DNA of 64,000 nt from an uncultured Clostridia bacterium (GCA_934120395.1 CAKOTZ010000002.1:98215-162214), one strand, 5' to 3'. Numbered from the stretch's first letter, positions 26,125 through 36,546 are shown. The notes: a model not told the origin generated them from the letters alone. Made by a program: numbers and translations.

Positions 26125-29100
26125 TTATCCAAACAAACTCATTTGATTGCTTTGGCTCATTCCTTCCAAGCAACCAGAATTTTTTAGCATTTCTATAACT
26201 GACTTTCCAGCTTTAGAACGAATTTGTAAATCATTAATAGACATGAACTTTCCATCTTTTCTAGCTTCTTGTATGCTCTGTGCAGCAACAGTTCCCAATC
26301 CTGGTATACTATTTAGAGGTGGTCTAATTCCATCATCTTCCATAATAAATCTTGTTGCATCAGATTTATATAAATCAATTGGTAAAAATTCTAATCCTCT
26401 TTCATACATTTCTAATACAATTTCTAATATACTATATACATTTTTATCCTTTACCGTAATATTATTTCCTTGTAATTCTAGCTCTCTCATTTTATTTTTA
26501 ACCTTTTCTTTTCCATGAATCATAATATCACTGTCAAATTCATTAGCACGAATAGAGAAAAATGCAGTATAATATGCCTTTGGTATGTGTACTTTAAACC
26601 ATGCTATACGGAAGGCCATTGTTACATAAGCTGCAGCATGCGCCTTAGGAAACATATACTTGATTTTTTTACATGAAGTAATATACCAATCAGGCACATT
26701 GTATTCTCGCATTGTAGCTTCTTGCTCTTCTGTTAATCCCTTTCCTTTACGTACACACTCCATAATTTTAAATGATACCTTTGGTGGTAAACCTTTTTTT
26801 ATTAGATAAATCATAATATCATCTCTAGTACATATTGCTTCACTTAAAACTATGGTACCTTCTTCAATTAAAGATTGTGCATTATTTAACCACACATCTG
26901 TACCATGAGATAAACCAGAAATACGTATTAATTCTTCAAAAGTTTTTGGCTTTGTATCAACCAACATACCTCTAACAAACTTTGTTCCAAATTCAGGAAC
27001 TCCAAATGTTCCTACGTCAGAATTTATCTGTTTTGGGCTTACTCCAATTGCTTCTGTTGAAGAAAAAATAGACATTGTAGCCTTGTCATCCAATGGAATG
27101 GTTTTTGGGTCAATTCCAGTAATATCCTGAAGCATACGAATAACTGTTGGATCATCATGGCCTAAAATATCAAGTTTCAATAGGTTTTTATCAATAGAGT
27201 GATAGTCAAAATGTGTAGTAATAATATCTGAATTTGGATCATCGGCAGGATGTTGTACTGGACAAAATTCATATATTTCTCTATCTCTTGGTACAACAAT
27301 AATTCCTCCTGGATGCTGTCCTGTCGTTCTTTTTACTCCTGTACAACCTATAGCAATTCTAGCCACTTCCGCATTGTTAACTGGTATTTGACGTTCTTCA
27401 TAATATTTTTTTACATATCCAAATGCTGTTTTTTCCGCAACTGTTCCTATTGTCCCTGCTTTGAATGTTTTTCCTGTTCCAAACAATACTTCTGTATATT
27501 TATGAGCCTTTGCTTGGTATTCTCCTGAAAAGTTTAAATCAATGTCGGGCTCTTTGTCTCCATCAAATCCTAGGAATGTTTCAAATGGAATATCCATACC
27601 ATCTTTATCTAGTGGATGTCCACACTTTGGACAAAGTTTATCGGGCAAATCAAAGCCATTTTTATATCCATAATCTGTAAAGTCTGAATATTTACATTTT
27701 GGACATCTATAATGCGCTGGTAAAGAGTTTACCTCTGTAATTCCTGTCATATTTGCAACAAACGAAGAACCTACAGACCCTCTCGAACCTACCAAATATC
27801 CATCTTCATTTGATTTCCATACTAACTTTTGTGCAATAATGTACATAACCGAAAATCCATTTTTTATAATTGAGTTTAATTCCTTTTCCAAACGCTGTTT
27901 TACAATTTCGGGCAGTTCTTCTCCATATAATTCTTTTGCACGTGTCATTGCTATATTTTCAATTTCGCTTTCGCATCCTTCAATATGTGGTGGACACTTA
28001 TCTGGAGATATAGGGCACACATCTTCGCACATATCTGCAATTTTATTTGTGTTTGTTACTACAAGTTCATATGCTTTTTCATAACCTAAATATGCAAATT
28101 CTTCTAACATCTCGTTTGTTGTTCTTAAAAATAATGGTGCTTGGTTGTCTGCATCATCATACCCCTGACCAGCCATTAATATTCGACGATAAATCTCGTC
28201 TTGCGGATCCATAAAATGAACATCACAGGTTGCTACTACTAATTTTTCTAATTTTTCTCCTAAAGCTACTATTTTTCTATTAATATCCTTTAATGCATTG
28301 TCATCAGGGACAGTTCCGTTTCTTACCATAAATTCGTTATTACCAATTGGTTGTATTTCTAAATAATCATAAAATCTAGCTATTTCTTCTATTTCTTCTT
28401 CTGATTTTCCTGCTACAATTGCTCTATATAATTCACCAGCTTCGCATGCACTTCCTATTATTAATCCTTCTGAATACTGTTCATAAACACTTTTTGGTAT
28501 TCTTGGCCTTTTATAAAAATAGTTCAAATGCGAAAAAGAAATAAGCTTATATAAGTTTAACAAACCAGTTTTATTTTTTGTCAAAATAATTGCATGATAG
28601 CTATCTAAGTTTTTAACGTTAATTTCGCCCTGACATTTGGCATCAATTTCTCCAACCTTAGTTACACCTTTTTCCTTCATTTTCTCCATCATAACATTAA
28701 AGACTTTAACAAGTGTAATAACATCATCTAAGGCTCTGTGAGCAACTTCTACAGTTATTCCTAACTTATCCGCAATTAAGCCTAATTTATATCTTTTAAA
28801 GTCTGGGAAAATTTCTTTTGCCAAGCGTAAGGTATCTATATATGTATTTTCTAATTTATATCCTAACTGTTCAGCATTATATTTTATAAATCCTATATCA
28901 AATGACGCATTATGTGCTACTAAAACACTATCACCCATAAATTCTAAAAATTTAGGCAAAACTTCATCTATTGTTCCTGCATCTTTTACCATTTCATCTG
29001 TTATATGTGTAATTTCTACAACTCTTTCTGGTATTGGCTTTTCTGGGTTTACAAAGCATTCAAATTCATCTATAATTTTTCCATTTTTTATTTTAACTGC

Positions 29101-30480
29101 ACCAAGTTCTGTAATTTTTTCTGTTCTAAAAGAAAGTCCTGTTGTTTCTATATCCAAAACACAGTATTCTGTGTCTAGTTCTTGTCCTTTATCAAAAAAT
29201 ACACTTGGATTTTTGTCTGGAACTAAATATGCCTCTACGCCATAAAGCACCTTTATTCCTTCTTTACTAGCAGCCTTATTTGCTTCGGGGAATGCCTGTA
29301 CAACTCCATGATCTGTTAGCGCAATAGACTTCCACCCCCATTTTGCTGCCCTTTTTATTAAATCTGTTACCGATGTTACAGCATCCATTTGGCTCATTTG
29401 TGTATGCATGTGTAATTCAACTCTTTTTTCTTCTGCATTATCCATTCTTTGATTTTTTTTCATGCCTTCAGTTTCAATAACTGTATTTGCTATAAATCCT
29501 ATTTCTTTTGCGAAAGCATCAAAGCCTGCTGTTCCTGCAATTCTAACACCTTTTACCTCTTTTAGCCTTCCTAAAATTTTTTTTGTTTCGTCTTGCTTAA
29601 CAAAAATTTTACAGGTTATTGAACTTGTTCCATCGTATAAGTCAAAAAATATAATTGCTTTTTCGTTTTTGATGTCTCTTGAATCTGTTTTTATGATTTC
29701 ACCTTCTAAAGCAATTTTTTTATTATCAATTACTAAATCTTGAATTTTTTCTACTTCTTCTTTTATTGTTGCAGATCGTCCATATATTAATGGAGATTTA
29801 TCTTCCGTTTCAGTAGTTTGCTCTACTTTTTTATTCGCATTATCTATCTTTTCTTCTTTGTTTTGCTCTTTCATTTTTTCTGCTTGCTTATGTTGCTCTT
29901 GTGCCATCATTTCCATTTCAGCAATATGTCTAATTGCTTCTTCTTCCATTTTTCTTTCATATTCCTTCTGTTTTTGCATTGCATCTACATTTATGTCTTC
30001 AATATAATTTACTATGTACTTGGTTCCATATAAATTTTCTAGAAGCATACCTAATTCTTTGTCTATTCCCCTTGCATTTAGAAATTCCCTTCCCTTAACT
30101 TGTAAAGTAACTATAGCTTTATTTTCTTTTATCTCTATACTACTATTTTTTAAAATTCCTATTGTTGTTGGATATTTTTTTATAATATAGCAACTTATGT
30201 TTGGCCATTCTGTTTGTAAATCATTTATTTCAACTTTGTTTACATGATGTATTTCTGTTCTTACTTCGTCTACAGAAAATCTTGATTTTAAATAAGTCTC
30301 AAACAGATATAAATCTTTTGCATAAACTTTACAATCTGCCACTAATTTTAATTCAAGTATATTGTGTTTTTTGAATAAATTTATTGTTTTAATTTTTAGC
30401 GTTGTAAAATTACCTTCATGATTAAAATCTGTAAAAACATCTCCAATTGTTTTTATAGTTTCGACTGCATTTAAACTCAT
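26125..30480 (-). CDS. polC: DNA polymerase III alpha subunit, PolC type
   Basis: 1451 aa, full length for Gram-positive PolC. N-terminal region and OB fold (about 230-330), PHP domain (ELHMHTQMSQMDAVTS), an inserted DnaQ-like 3'-5' exonuclease (YCVLDIETTGLSFRTEK, about 427), rest of PHP, zinc module (CPKC...CPKCGHP), and polymerase core with DIDLNFSGEYQ (catalytic Asp pair) and HPGGIIVVP. It is the replicative polymerase. None of its CCG/CGG trinucleotides is in frame, which makes it a useful control for the CGG finding. Confidence 0.98.
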   Translation of the reverse strand: MSLNAVETIKTIGDVFTDFNHEGNFTTLKIKTINLFKKHNILELKLVADCKVYAKDLYLFETYLKSRFSVDEVRTEIHHVNKVEINDLQTEWPNISCYIIKKYPTTIGILKNSSIEIKENKAIVTLQVKGREFLNARGIDKELGMLLENLYGTKYIVNYIEDINVDAMQKQKEYERKMEEEAIRHIAEMEMMAQEQHKQAEKMKEQNKEEKIDNANKKVEQTTETEDKSPLIYGRSATIKEEVEKIQDLVIDNKKIALEGEIIKTDSRDIKNEKAIIFFDLYDGTSSITCKIFVKQDETKKILGRLKEVKGVRIAGTAGFDAFAKEIGFIANTVIETEGMKKNQRMDNAEEKRVELHMHTQMSQMDAVTSVTDLIKRAAKWGWKSIALTDHGVVQAFPEANKAASKEGIKVLYGVEAYLVPDKNPSVFFDKGQELDTEYCVLDIETTGLSFRTEKITELGAVKIKNGKIIDEFECFVNPEKPIPERVVEITHITDEMVKDAGTIDEVLPKFLEFMGDSVLVAHNASFDIGFIKYNAEQLGYKLENTYIDTLRLAKEIFPDFKRYKLGLIADKLGITVEVAHRALDDVITLVKVFNVMMEKMKEKGVTKVGEIDAKCQGEINVKNLDSYHAIILTKNKTGLLNLYKLISFSHLNYFYKRPRIPKSVYEQYSEGLIIGSACEAGELYRAIVAGKSEEEIEEIARFYDYLEIQPIGNNEFMVRNGTVPDDNALKDINRKIVALGEKLEKLVVATCDVHFMDPQDEIYRRILMAGQGYDDADNQAPLFLRTTNEMLEEFAYLGYEKAYELVVTNTNKIADMCEDVCPISPDKCPPHIEGCESEIENIAMTRAKELYGEELPEIVKQRLEKELNSIIKNGFSVMYIIAQKLVWKSNEDGYLVGSRGSVGSSFVANMTGITEVNSLPAHYRCPKCKYSDFTDYGYKNGFDLPDKLCPKCGHPLDKDGMDIPFETFLGFDGDKEPDIDLNFSGEYQAKAHKYTEVLFGTGKTFKAGTIGTVAEKTAFGYVKKYYEERQIPVNNAEVARIAIGCTGVKRTTGQHPGGIIVVPRDREIYEFCPVQHPADDPNSDIITTHFDYHSIDKNLLKLDILGHDDPTVIRMLQDITGIDPKTIPLDDKATMSIFSSTEAIGVSPKQINSDVGTFGVPEFGTKFVRGMLVDTKPKTFEELIRISGLSHGTDVWLNNAQSLIEEGTIVLSEAICTRDDIMIYLIKKGLPPKVSFKIMECVRKGKGLTEEQEATMREYNVPDWYITSCKKIKYMFPKAHAAAYVTMAFRIAWFKVHIPKAYYTAFFSIRANEFDSDIMIHGKEKVKNKMRELELQGNNITVKDKNVYSILEIVLEMYERGLEFLPIDLYKSDATRFIMEDDGIRPPLNSIPGLGTVAAQSIQEARKDGKFMSINDLQIRSKAGKSVIEMLKNSGCLEGMSQSNQMSLFG

Positions 30481-30574
30481 TTTTATCCCTCCAAATTGTT
30501 ACGTGAATTTTATCACAAAATATGTTAGATATCAACTAACGCAAGATTTTTTTATATGAAATTTATCTATTTTC

Positions 30575-30603
30575 TGTACATTTTTATTAAATCATGTTAT
30601 AAT
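30575..30603 (+). promoter_or_regulatory. Predicted promoter of the hypothetical gene at 30649
   Basis: TGTACA (30575-30580), a 17-bp spacer, TATAAT (30598-30603), located 45 bp before the start codon. Confidence 0.55.
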
Positions 30604-30648
30604 AATATTATGTTAAGTATTTTGTAATTTGAAAGGATGAATAACAAC

Positions 30649-31185
30649 ATGGCAAAAGCAAAAAAATTTAAGAGTGTTCACAATTTTGGCAATATCTTTT
30701 TTGTTATTGCAGCAAAAGCTCGGTACGGCAAAATCGGCGAAAACTTCATCTTGATGGAAGATGCAAAGAAGAAAGCGATGACTGATCTTTTACCTCATAA
30801 AACTGAGGCTGAAGACAAACTAGGTATAACTTTGCAAGAAGTAGATAACGTTCCACAATTTTCTTTAGGCTATACCGATAGCAAATCAGATTATTTAATT
30901 TGCTATATGGCTTTCTTTAATTTAAATTGGTTTTCTTTACTAAACAACTACACCGAACATGCTCCATTGTGTTGTCTTTCTTGGTGTAATAGTGCATTTA
31001 CTGTTGACATTGCAAAGATAAAGAATACAAAGGATGCTATTAACTTTGGTAGAGCATTACCTAACAATTATTCTTCATATGAAGAGTTAAGTCATCGTTT
31101 TACTCCTGGCAGAACAGCATTGCACGCTACACTGTTTGTTCGTAACAATTGGGCTAGAGATTGTGAAGACCTCTTCAAAGCTTAA
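30649..31185 (+). CDS. Hypothetical protein of atypical codon use
   Basis: 178 aa from ATG at 30649, 12 bases after the AGG of GAAAGGA; an alternative ATG at 30637 overlaps that site. No signal peptide or long membrane span. It has a Cys-rich patch (APLCCLSWCNSAF) and ends NNWARDCEDLFKA. I do not recognise a family. It uses GC-richer codons (GGC, ATC, TTC, GCG, CGG) than its neighbours, suggesting transfer. It contains an in-frame CGG (30721-30723) with no need for a shift. If CGG always shifted, translation would end about 11 codons later. Confidence 0.6.
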   Translation: MAKAKKFKSVHNFGNIFFVIAAKARYGKIGENFILMEDAKKKAMTDLLPHKTEAEDKLGITLQEVDNVPQFSLGYTDSKSDYLICYMAFFNLNWFSLLNNYTEHAPLCCLSWCNSAFTVDIAKIKNTKDAINFGRALPNNYSSYEELSHRFTPGRTALHATLFVRNNWARDCEDLFKA

Positions 31186-31220
31186 TCCTCTTCAATCACA
31201 GAACTGTTAATTGGTTCTAA

Positions 31221-31266
31221 AAAAAAATAGATTTAAGTCAAAACTTTGACTTAAATCTATTTTTTA
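31221..31266. terminator. Bidirectional terminator
   Basis: A-run, then AGATTTAAGTCAAA pairing with TTTGACTTAAATCT, then T-run, between the plus-strand gene ending at 31185 and the minus-strand gene ending at 31314. Confidence 0.88.
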
Positions 31267-31313
31267 ATTTTCACTTAACTGAGAAAAACTGAAAACAAAA
31301 ATATTTATATTTC

Positions 31314-32573
31314 CTATTTCATATATAATACAACTCTAAAACTTACATTACAATGAAAATCTGTATCTATCGTTAAGTCACCAGCACGATAGCATGCAGG
31401 AGTTGTTTCTGTGCTAAATAAACAAGAACCGCTACGTATAATAGCGTGCTTCGTATCGCTTCCAAGCTCGTCTGTCCATTCCCACGTATTTCCTGCTACA
31501 TCATAAGTATGATACGCTTCTGTTTGTTTGCTAGCACCTGTTGTATATTCTACAATTTTGTTAGCATCTTTTCTTTCATTAATTTGTTTAGCTCCCCATG
31601 TGCTTATATACCATACATCACTATTTTTAAATAATGTTGCTGACCTGCCAGTGTACATTATGCTACTATTAAGGTGATTTCCCCATTTACTCGACTCTTT
31701 TATATCTGATTCTGTGAATTTTACTCCATTAACATTCTTTGTTCCAATAAATCTATTTAGTATTACATCCCATTGAGTTCCTGTTATTAAGCCACTTGTT
31801 ACATAATTGTTATTTTCATACATTTTCTCTGCACTTTTCTTACTATTTATTTGATTAATGTAAATCCACGGCAATTCTCCTGCTTTTGACTTTGGCATTC
31901 CTACCGAATTATATCCAGCAGGACTACTTGGTCCATCACTCTTCTGGTCTTTTGTGTATTCCTTTATTGTATCTGCCAACCCCGACTCATATCTTCCTAC
32001 ATAAAATCCATTATATTTTTTTACTTTATCTATTTCTGCTTGACTTGGCCCTGATTTATCATATCCAATATAAACATATTGACTTCCCCAATCTGTTTTA
32101 TGATATTCTGATTCTGTGCATGGTATCCATACAAATTGGTTGCCTACTAAACTTGTTGTATATTCCCATGTGGTTTTGTCTGTTGTTCCATCATAGGCAT
32201 CAGCTGGGTCGTCTGATATGATTACTCCATTATCTAAATTTCCTCCTACATAATAAAAATTCTTAGGTACTGGTATTACATTTTTCTTGTCATCTAATAC
32301 AGCATCTACTGTGTCTTTATTCCAGCCATCTGGCACATCTACTTTTGTTCCTGGCGATTTTAGTTGTAAATCCATATAACTTTCTATGCTATTTAATAGC
32401 TTTTGTTCATTTTCGCTACTCTCTTGATATTTATTTACGCTTGACTGTGCCTTGTTAATTAAACCATTTTCTCCTAATACCATTGATAAACTTACTCCTG
32501 CTAATATTAGCAAAATAATTATTGTTATTATCAATGCTACTAATGTGATTGCTTTATTACTTTTCAAGTTCAT
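31314..32573 (-). CDS. Prepilin-like secreted protein with FGE/SUMF1-like C-terminal domain
   Basis: 419 aa from ATG at 32573 (AAAGGA eight bases upstream). MNLKSNKAITLVALIITI is a type IV prepilin-like leader with a long hydrophobic helix, followed by GENGLINKAQSSVNKYQES. The C-terminal half has the formylglycine-generating/C-type-lectin-like pattern: QFVWIPCTESEY, GFYVGRYESG, DVAGNTWEWTDE and IIRSGSCLF...CNVSFRVVLY. The Cys pair of true sulfatase-modifying enzymes is not evident, so it is probably a binding or structural fold. It is a paralogue of the protein at 62660-63758, nearly identical over the first 45 residues. No pilus assembly genes are nearby. Confidence 0.85.
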   Translation of the reverse strand: MNLKSNKAITLVALIITIIILLILAGVSLSMVLGENGLINKAQSSVNKYQESSENEQKLLNSIESYMDLQLKSPGTKVDVPDGWNKDTVDAVLDDKKNVIPVPKNFYYVGGNLDNGVIISDDPADAYDGTTDKTTWEYTTSLVGNQFVWIPCTESEYHKTDWGSQYVYIGYDKSGPSQAEIDKVKKYNGFYVGRYESGLADTIKEYTKDQKSDGPSSPAGYNSVGMPKSKAGELPWIYINQINSKKSAEKMYENNNYVTSGLITGTQWDVILNRFIGTKNVNGVKFTESDIKESSKWGNHLNSSIMYTGRSATLFKNSDVWYISTWGAKQINERKDANKIVEYTTGASKQTEAYHTYDVAGNTWEWTDELGSDTKHAIIRSGSCLFSTETTPACYRAGDLTIDTDFHCNVSFRVVLYMK

Positions 32574-32699
32574 AAAAAACATCCTTTCATTTGTACTTAA
32601 TTTTATATTCAACTTGTGAATATTATATAGCATAATGTTTTAAAATTCAATATAACATTTTGTTTTATTTTGTGTAAATTTTTTACATTTATAGAAATT

Positions 32700-33080
32700 T
32701 GTTTTTTATTTCTTCGCTTTATTTTCCGCGATTTATCACAAATATCATTTTTTCCATTCGGTTCTTCCCACTGGAGCTGTAACATTGCTTTCGCAATTAA
32801 CAGCTCTCAGCGGTCCCCACGGAAAACCTCATTTCAAAAATATATTTGTTCTTCTCGCTAATGCATTGCTAGGTTTAAGTCACTAAACTGCCTCTCACTA
32901 GCCGAAAGCAAAAATATATAAAATTTAATAGTGAGTTCGACCTTGAAACAGTCATTCACTCCACAAGTTTAGAATGTGTTCAATAAAAATTGAAAAGGCT
33001 ATCGTTCAAGCGCCTTGGAGAACGGAACGGCTAAATTTTCATATATTTTTGTGTAGGCGGTAACACGCCTGTAAACAAAA
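32700..33080. ncRNA. Candidate structured non-coding RNA downstream of spoIIIAH (family unknown)
   Basis: The gap 32574-33091 has no ORF but is richer in G/C than its surroundings. It contains several stable nested helices: AGCTGT/ACAGCT with AATTGC-GAAA-GCAAT inside (about 32774-32807), CTCACTA/TAGTGAG (about 32893 and 32929), AGGCG/CGCCT near 33055-33069, and GCC/GGC pairs at 33010-33032. AU-rich linkers with ATATATTTTT separate them. I could not match RNase P, tmRNA, SRP or 6S RNA. The strand is uncertain; the GAAA tetraloop favours the minus strand. A riboswitch is unlikely given the downstream gene. Confidence 0.5.
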
Positions 33081-33091
33081 TATCAATAGTT

Positions 33092-33703
33092 TTATTTATT
33101 ACTTATATGGATATTTGCTATATCTGCATTTAATTCTCGTGATATTATATTCTGTATTTGTGCAATTTCTTGTGTTCCAAGTTTTTCTGCTTTTATGACA
33201 GCATTTATACTATCCCCATTTATAAACACAACTATATCTTTAAAACCTTTTGTTTTTACCAAATTTTCAATAATCATAATTGCATTTTTATTATCATTAA
33301 TACGTTTTATTTCTTTTTCTGCAATTGCTTTTTGTTCATTTGTAATAGTTGTGCTATCTATCATTTTTTGATAGCTATCTAATTGTTGTGAATACATATT
33401 ATCCCTTTCTAGTCTTGAAGCAGAAAAATAGTCGTCTTCTGTATTTTTCGCCGATGTTATTTGCACAACATTGTTAGCTCCAATATTATTTTCAATTTTA
33501 TCATTGTCAACCAAAGCTCCACCATTAACTAAAGTTGCATCACCAATACTACTTACATCATTTGTATCTCTTTGTGCAACTTTGCTACTTGCCATGTAAG
33601 CCTCACCATTATTATTCTCTGTTGTGCTTAAATATCCAGCTGTTACTAGCATTATAGCTAATACAAATATTATAATTTGATTTCTTTTTAATACTTTCAT
33701 CAT
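33092..33703 (-). CDS. spoIIIAH: Stage III sporulation protein AH
   Basis: 203 aa. One N-terminal membrane span (about 10-27), a low-complexity stretch, then the ring-forming C-terminal domain (GFKDIVVFINGDSINAVIKA). In sporulation it spans the mother-cell membrane and pairs with SpoIIQ of the forespore to form the feeding channel. Last gene of the spoIIIA run. Confidence 0.92.
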   Translation of the reverse strand: MMKVLKRNQIIIFVLAIMLVTAGYLSTTENNNGEAYMASSKVAQRDTNDVSSIGDATLVNGGALVDNDKIENNIGANNVVQITSAKNTEDDYFSASRLERDNMYSQQLDSYQKMIDSTTITNEQKAIAEKEIKRINDNKNAIMIIENLVKTKGFKDIVVFINGDSINAVIKAEKLGTQEIAQIQNIISRELNADIANIHISNK

Positions 33704-33749
33704 CTTATATCTCCCCTTCCTCTTTTCTCGCTTATGTATTACCTGTTTA

Positions 33750-34373
33750 CTACTGCATAGCTAAAACTTGTATTTTATGCGTAGCAAGTCCAGTTAGAGC
33801 TTCAACTGCTTGTATTATATTTGTTTTTATATTTGAATTTTCAGCTCCCTGAGCTAGAATTAAAGCTCCTTCTATTTTAGGCATAATTACTTTTTGCGTA
33901 ATTACTTCTTTCTTTCCATTATTTTCTTGATAAATTACCTCTGAAGATTGGTCAGTTTCATTAATTTTTCTATTTCCACCTGTTTTATCATTTTCCTCTG
34001 TTTGGGTTTGTTTGTATTTTTCATTGCTAAGTGGAACCACTTGACTACTTTCTGAATAAGTTAATAATACTTTTACTTGTCCTGCTCCGCTAATATGTCC
34101 TAGCATGTCCTCTAAATCTTGTTCTAAATTATATTCATTTGCTCCACTTTTATTACTTGTTTCTTCATTATTTTGTTTGCTTGCCAATTGAGTATATGCA
34201 TTACTTGCTGGTTCTTGCTTATCATCCTTTTTCCATATAATATTAATAACTAAAATAGTTACTATTAAGATAATTATAAAAACGACTAAATTTTCTATTT
34301 TTTTATTATTGTTACCAAGTTCTTCTTTTTTACTAATCGCTTCTTTTACCTTTTCTAACTTATCTTTAAACAC
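33750..34373 (-). CDS. spoIIIAG: Stage III sporulation protein AG
   Basis: 207 aa, one membrane span at about 29-46, and a ring-building motif domain with LEDMLGHISGAGQVKVLLTY and the closing EALTGLATHKIQVLAM. It forms the large ring of the mother cell-forespore secretion-like channel. It starts 12 bp after spoIIIAF ends. Confidence 0.92.
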   Translation of the reverse strand: MFKDKLEKVKEAISKKEELGNNNKKIENLVVFIIILIVTILVINIIWKKDDKQEPASNAYTQLASKQNNEETSNKSGANEYNLEQDLEDMLGHISGAGQVKVLLTYSESSQVVPLSNEKYKQTQTEENDKTGGNRKINETDQSSEVIYQENNGKKEVITQKVIMPKIEGALILAQGAENSNIKTNIIQAVEALTGLATHKIQVLAMQ

Positions 34374-34385
34374 CTTTTTCCTCCT

Positions 34386-34976
34386 CTAATAAATATTTAC
34401 ATTTTCTATTTTAATTTCATAATAATCTGCAATATATTTACGCATACATTCATATTCCTCAGCAGTTATTCTATTATCTTTTTCATAATTAATTTCATCC
34501 TTGCCAATTTGCACTTCAACTATATTTACAGTGGCAATATCTTGTTTATCTTGTGGTTCTTCTTTAGCTAACTGCAACGATATTTGTTGTATTTCTCCAT
34601 AATTTTCTTCATCCATGTTTACCATTACATTTATTTGATTTGCCTTGTATCCTTTTTCATTTATTCTTTTACTAATATCTTCTTTAAGATTTGATATGTA
34701 TACAGTAGCAATACTATCTGATGTTTTTAAAGCCGATGTTTGTGCTGTTTTTGATTCATCTATATTTAATAAATTCTGTATTCCAGATTCTAGTTCAAAA
34801 TTATTTCCTGTTATTTTTCCCAATATTGGTCCCAAAATAGTAAATAGTACAAAAACACCTATAACAGTCTTAACATACTTTTTATTACTTCCTTCTGGTA
34901 ATATCATTTCTATAATTGTTGCCATAATAACCGCAATTACAATACTACTTGCCCACGAATTTATCCAGCTAAGCAT
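34386..34976 (-). CDS. spoIIIAF: Stage III sporulation protein AF
   Basis: 196 aa. Two membrane spans at the N-terminus (WINSWASSIVIAVIMATII, TVIGVFVLFTILGPIL) and a soluble C-terminal domain with a ring-building-like fold. Position between AE and AG and the N-terminal pattern identify it. Confidence 0.9.
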   Translation of the reverse strand: MLSWINSWASSIVIAVIMATIIEMILPEGSNKKYVKTVIGVFVLFTILGPILGKITGNNFELESGIQNLLNIDESKTAQTSALKTSDSIATVYISNLKEDISKRINEKGYKANQINVMVNMDEENYGEIQQISLQLAKEEPQDKQDIATVNIVEVQIGKDEINYEKDNRITAEEYECMRKYIADYYEIKIENVNIY

Positions 34977-34984
34977 TTTTCCTC

Positions 34985-36127
34985 CTATCTGTACATCAAC
35001 CCACTATTTGAAATTTTTATTACAAGTGTAATTCCTATAATAAGCATAACCGCCACAGCAAATGTTACCGCTAATAATATTTTGAATGTGCTTCCCATCT
35101 GTTCTAATAATTTAATTACTTTTCCATCTGCAATTGGTTCGCATAAAGCTGCTGCAAGATAATATAATATACTTAATACCGTTAGTTTTATAATTGGTGT
35201 TATGCAAATTCCCATTACAACAATAACTCCTATAAATCCAACTGCATTTTTTAGAATAGATGCACACCCTAATACTGTATCTATTGAATCACCTAAAACC
35301 TTACCTACCACTGGAATAAAATTTGATACTACAGCCTTAGTTGTTTTTGCTGTCAAACCATCTACTCCACTACTTAATGTTCCCTCTAGTGATAACATTC
35401 CTACAAAAACTGTTAATATAATTCCTAACACCCATACCACACTTGAATTAAAAAATTTTGCCAATTTTCCAATTTGCATTTTATCTGATATTTGAGAAAC
35501 TATCCCTAAAGTTGTTGAAACTAACACTATCGGCAAGATTACAGCTGATATTATATTTCCTATAAAAGAAATAGAAAACAATAAAACTGGCTGAACCACA
35601 TTAGCTGATACTATACTTCCTGTTGTTATCATTAGGGTTATTAAAATTGGAATTAACGAGTTCATAAATATTACTAAATTTTGAATTGTTGTTCTAGTCA
35701 TTGCAATAATTTCAGTAAAATTTGACATCAAAATTGTTACTATTAGAATATATTGTACATAATATGTAATTTGAGAAATTCCTTTATTCCCTAAGTTTTC
35801 ACTTACAGTTTTAAAAATGCTATGTATTACTATAATAATTAAAATGCTTGCTAAAATTTTTAATGTATTCCTTACTTCAGTTCCAAATAGCTTAAAAATT
35901 CCATTAAAAAAATTTTTATTACCTATATCTCCCTTTATTGCTGATGTTAGCAAATCATTTATATTTATATCTGGAAATATATCTTTTGTATATTGTTGAG
36001 CCTCGTCAATAAAACTTGATATTTTTAGACTATCTTTTTGTGCTTCAATAATATCTTCACTCATTGCCATACTTTTGTTCCCTATGCTAAGCAAAAGTAA
36101 TACAAAAATTATAAGTGCTTTTTTCAT
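34985..36127 (-). CDS. spoIIIAE: Stage III sporulation protein AE
   Basis: 380 aa. Signal peptide followed by a polytopic membrane region with about eight spans; conserved SNFIPVVGKVLGDSIDTVL and CEPIADGKV segments are typical of SpoIIIAE. It is an integral channel component with permease-like topology. Confidence 0.95.
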   Translation of the reverse strand: MKKALIIFVLLLLSIGNKSMAMSEDIIEAQKDSLKISSFIDEAQQYTKDIFPDININDLLTSAIKGDIGNKNFFNGIFKLFGTEVRNTLKILASILIIIVIHSIFKTVSENLGNKGISQITYYVQYILIVTILMSNFTEIIAMTRTTIQNLVIFMNSLIPILITLMITTGSIVSANVVQPVLLFSISFIGNIISAVILPIVLVSTTLGIVSQISDKMQIGKLAKFFNSSVVWVLGIILTVFVGMLSLEGTLSSGVDGLTAKTTKAVVSNFIPVVGKVLGDSIDTVLGCASILKNAVGFIGVIVVMGICITPIIKLTVLSILYYLAAALCEPIADGKVIKLLEQMGSTFKILLAVTFAVAVMLIIGITLVIKISNSGLMYR

Positions 36128-36139
36128 TTGTCACTCCTT

Positions 36140-36526
36140 TTAAGGTAATAATTTAATTACCAATTCTAGAAGGGCAGATATAATTGGTATAGATATTGCA
36201 ATTATTACAACCTTTCCACCTATATCTATTTTATTAGCAATAGCTGTTTCACCTGAATCTTTACATATACTTACTGCAAACTCTGTTAAAAAAGCAATTC
36301 CCGTAATCTTTAACAAAATTAATAAGAACTCACTATTCATACTTGCCTTGTTTGCTAAATTTGAAAGTAAGGTAACAATTCCTGTAATCTTGTCCAATAC
36401 CATAAAAAGGATAATAGCTCCTGCAATTAGTGACACATATATTACAAATTCTGGCTTATATTGTTTTAGAATGACAATCATAATTAGGGCAATTAATCCA
36501 ACTCCTATGATTTTGACAATATCCAT
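36140..36526 (-). CDS. spoIIIAD: Stage III sporulation protein AD
   Basis: 128 aa from the ATG at 36526 (after GGAGAAAG); an upstream start at 36550 covers the ribosome binding site. Four membrane spans, with the ending IGGKVVIIAISIPIISALLE typical of SpoIIIAD. Confidence 0.93.
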   Translation of the reverse strand: MDIVKIIGVGLIALIMIVILKQYKPEFVIYVSLIAGAIILFMVLDKITGIVTLLSNLANKASMNSEFLLILLKITGIAFLTEFAVSICKDSGETAIANKIDIGGKVVIIAISIPIISALLELVIKLLP

Positions 36527-36546
36527 TTTTCTTTCTCCTTCTTTGT

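Noticed and set aside
32700..33080. T-box, cobalamin riboswitch, RNase P or tmRNA
   Set aside because: GGGGACCGC and GTGGGAAG resemble parts of T-box and cobalamin motifs, but the rest of those motifs and suitable downstream genes are missing; no RNase P or tmRNA core found.
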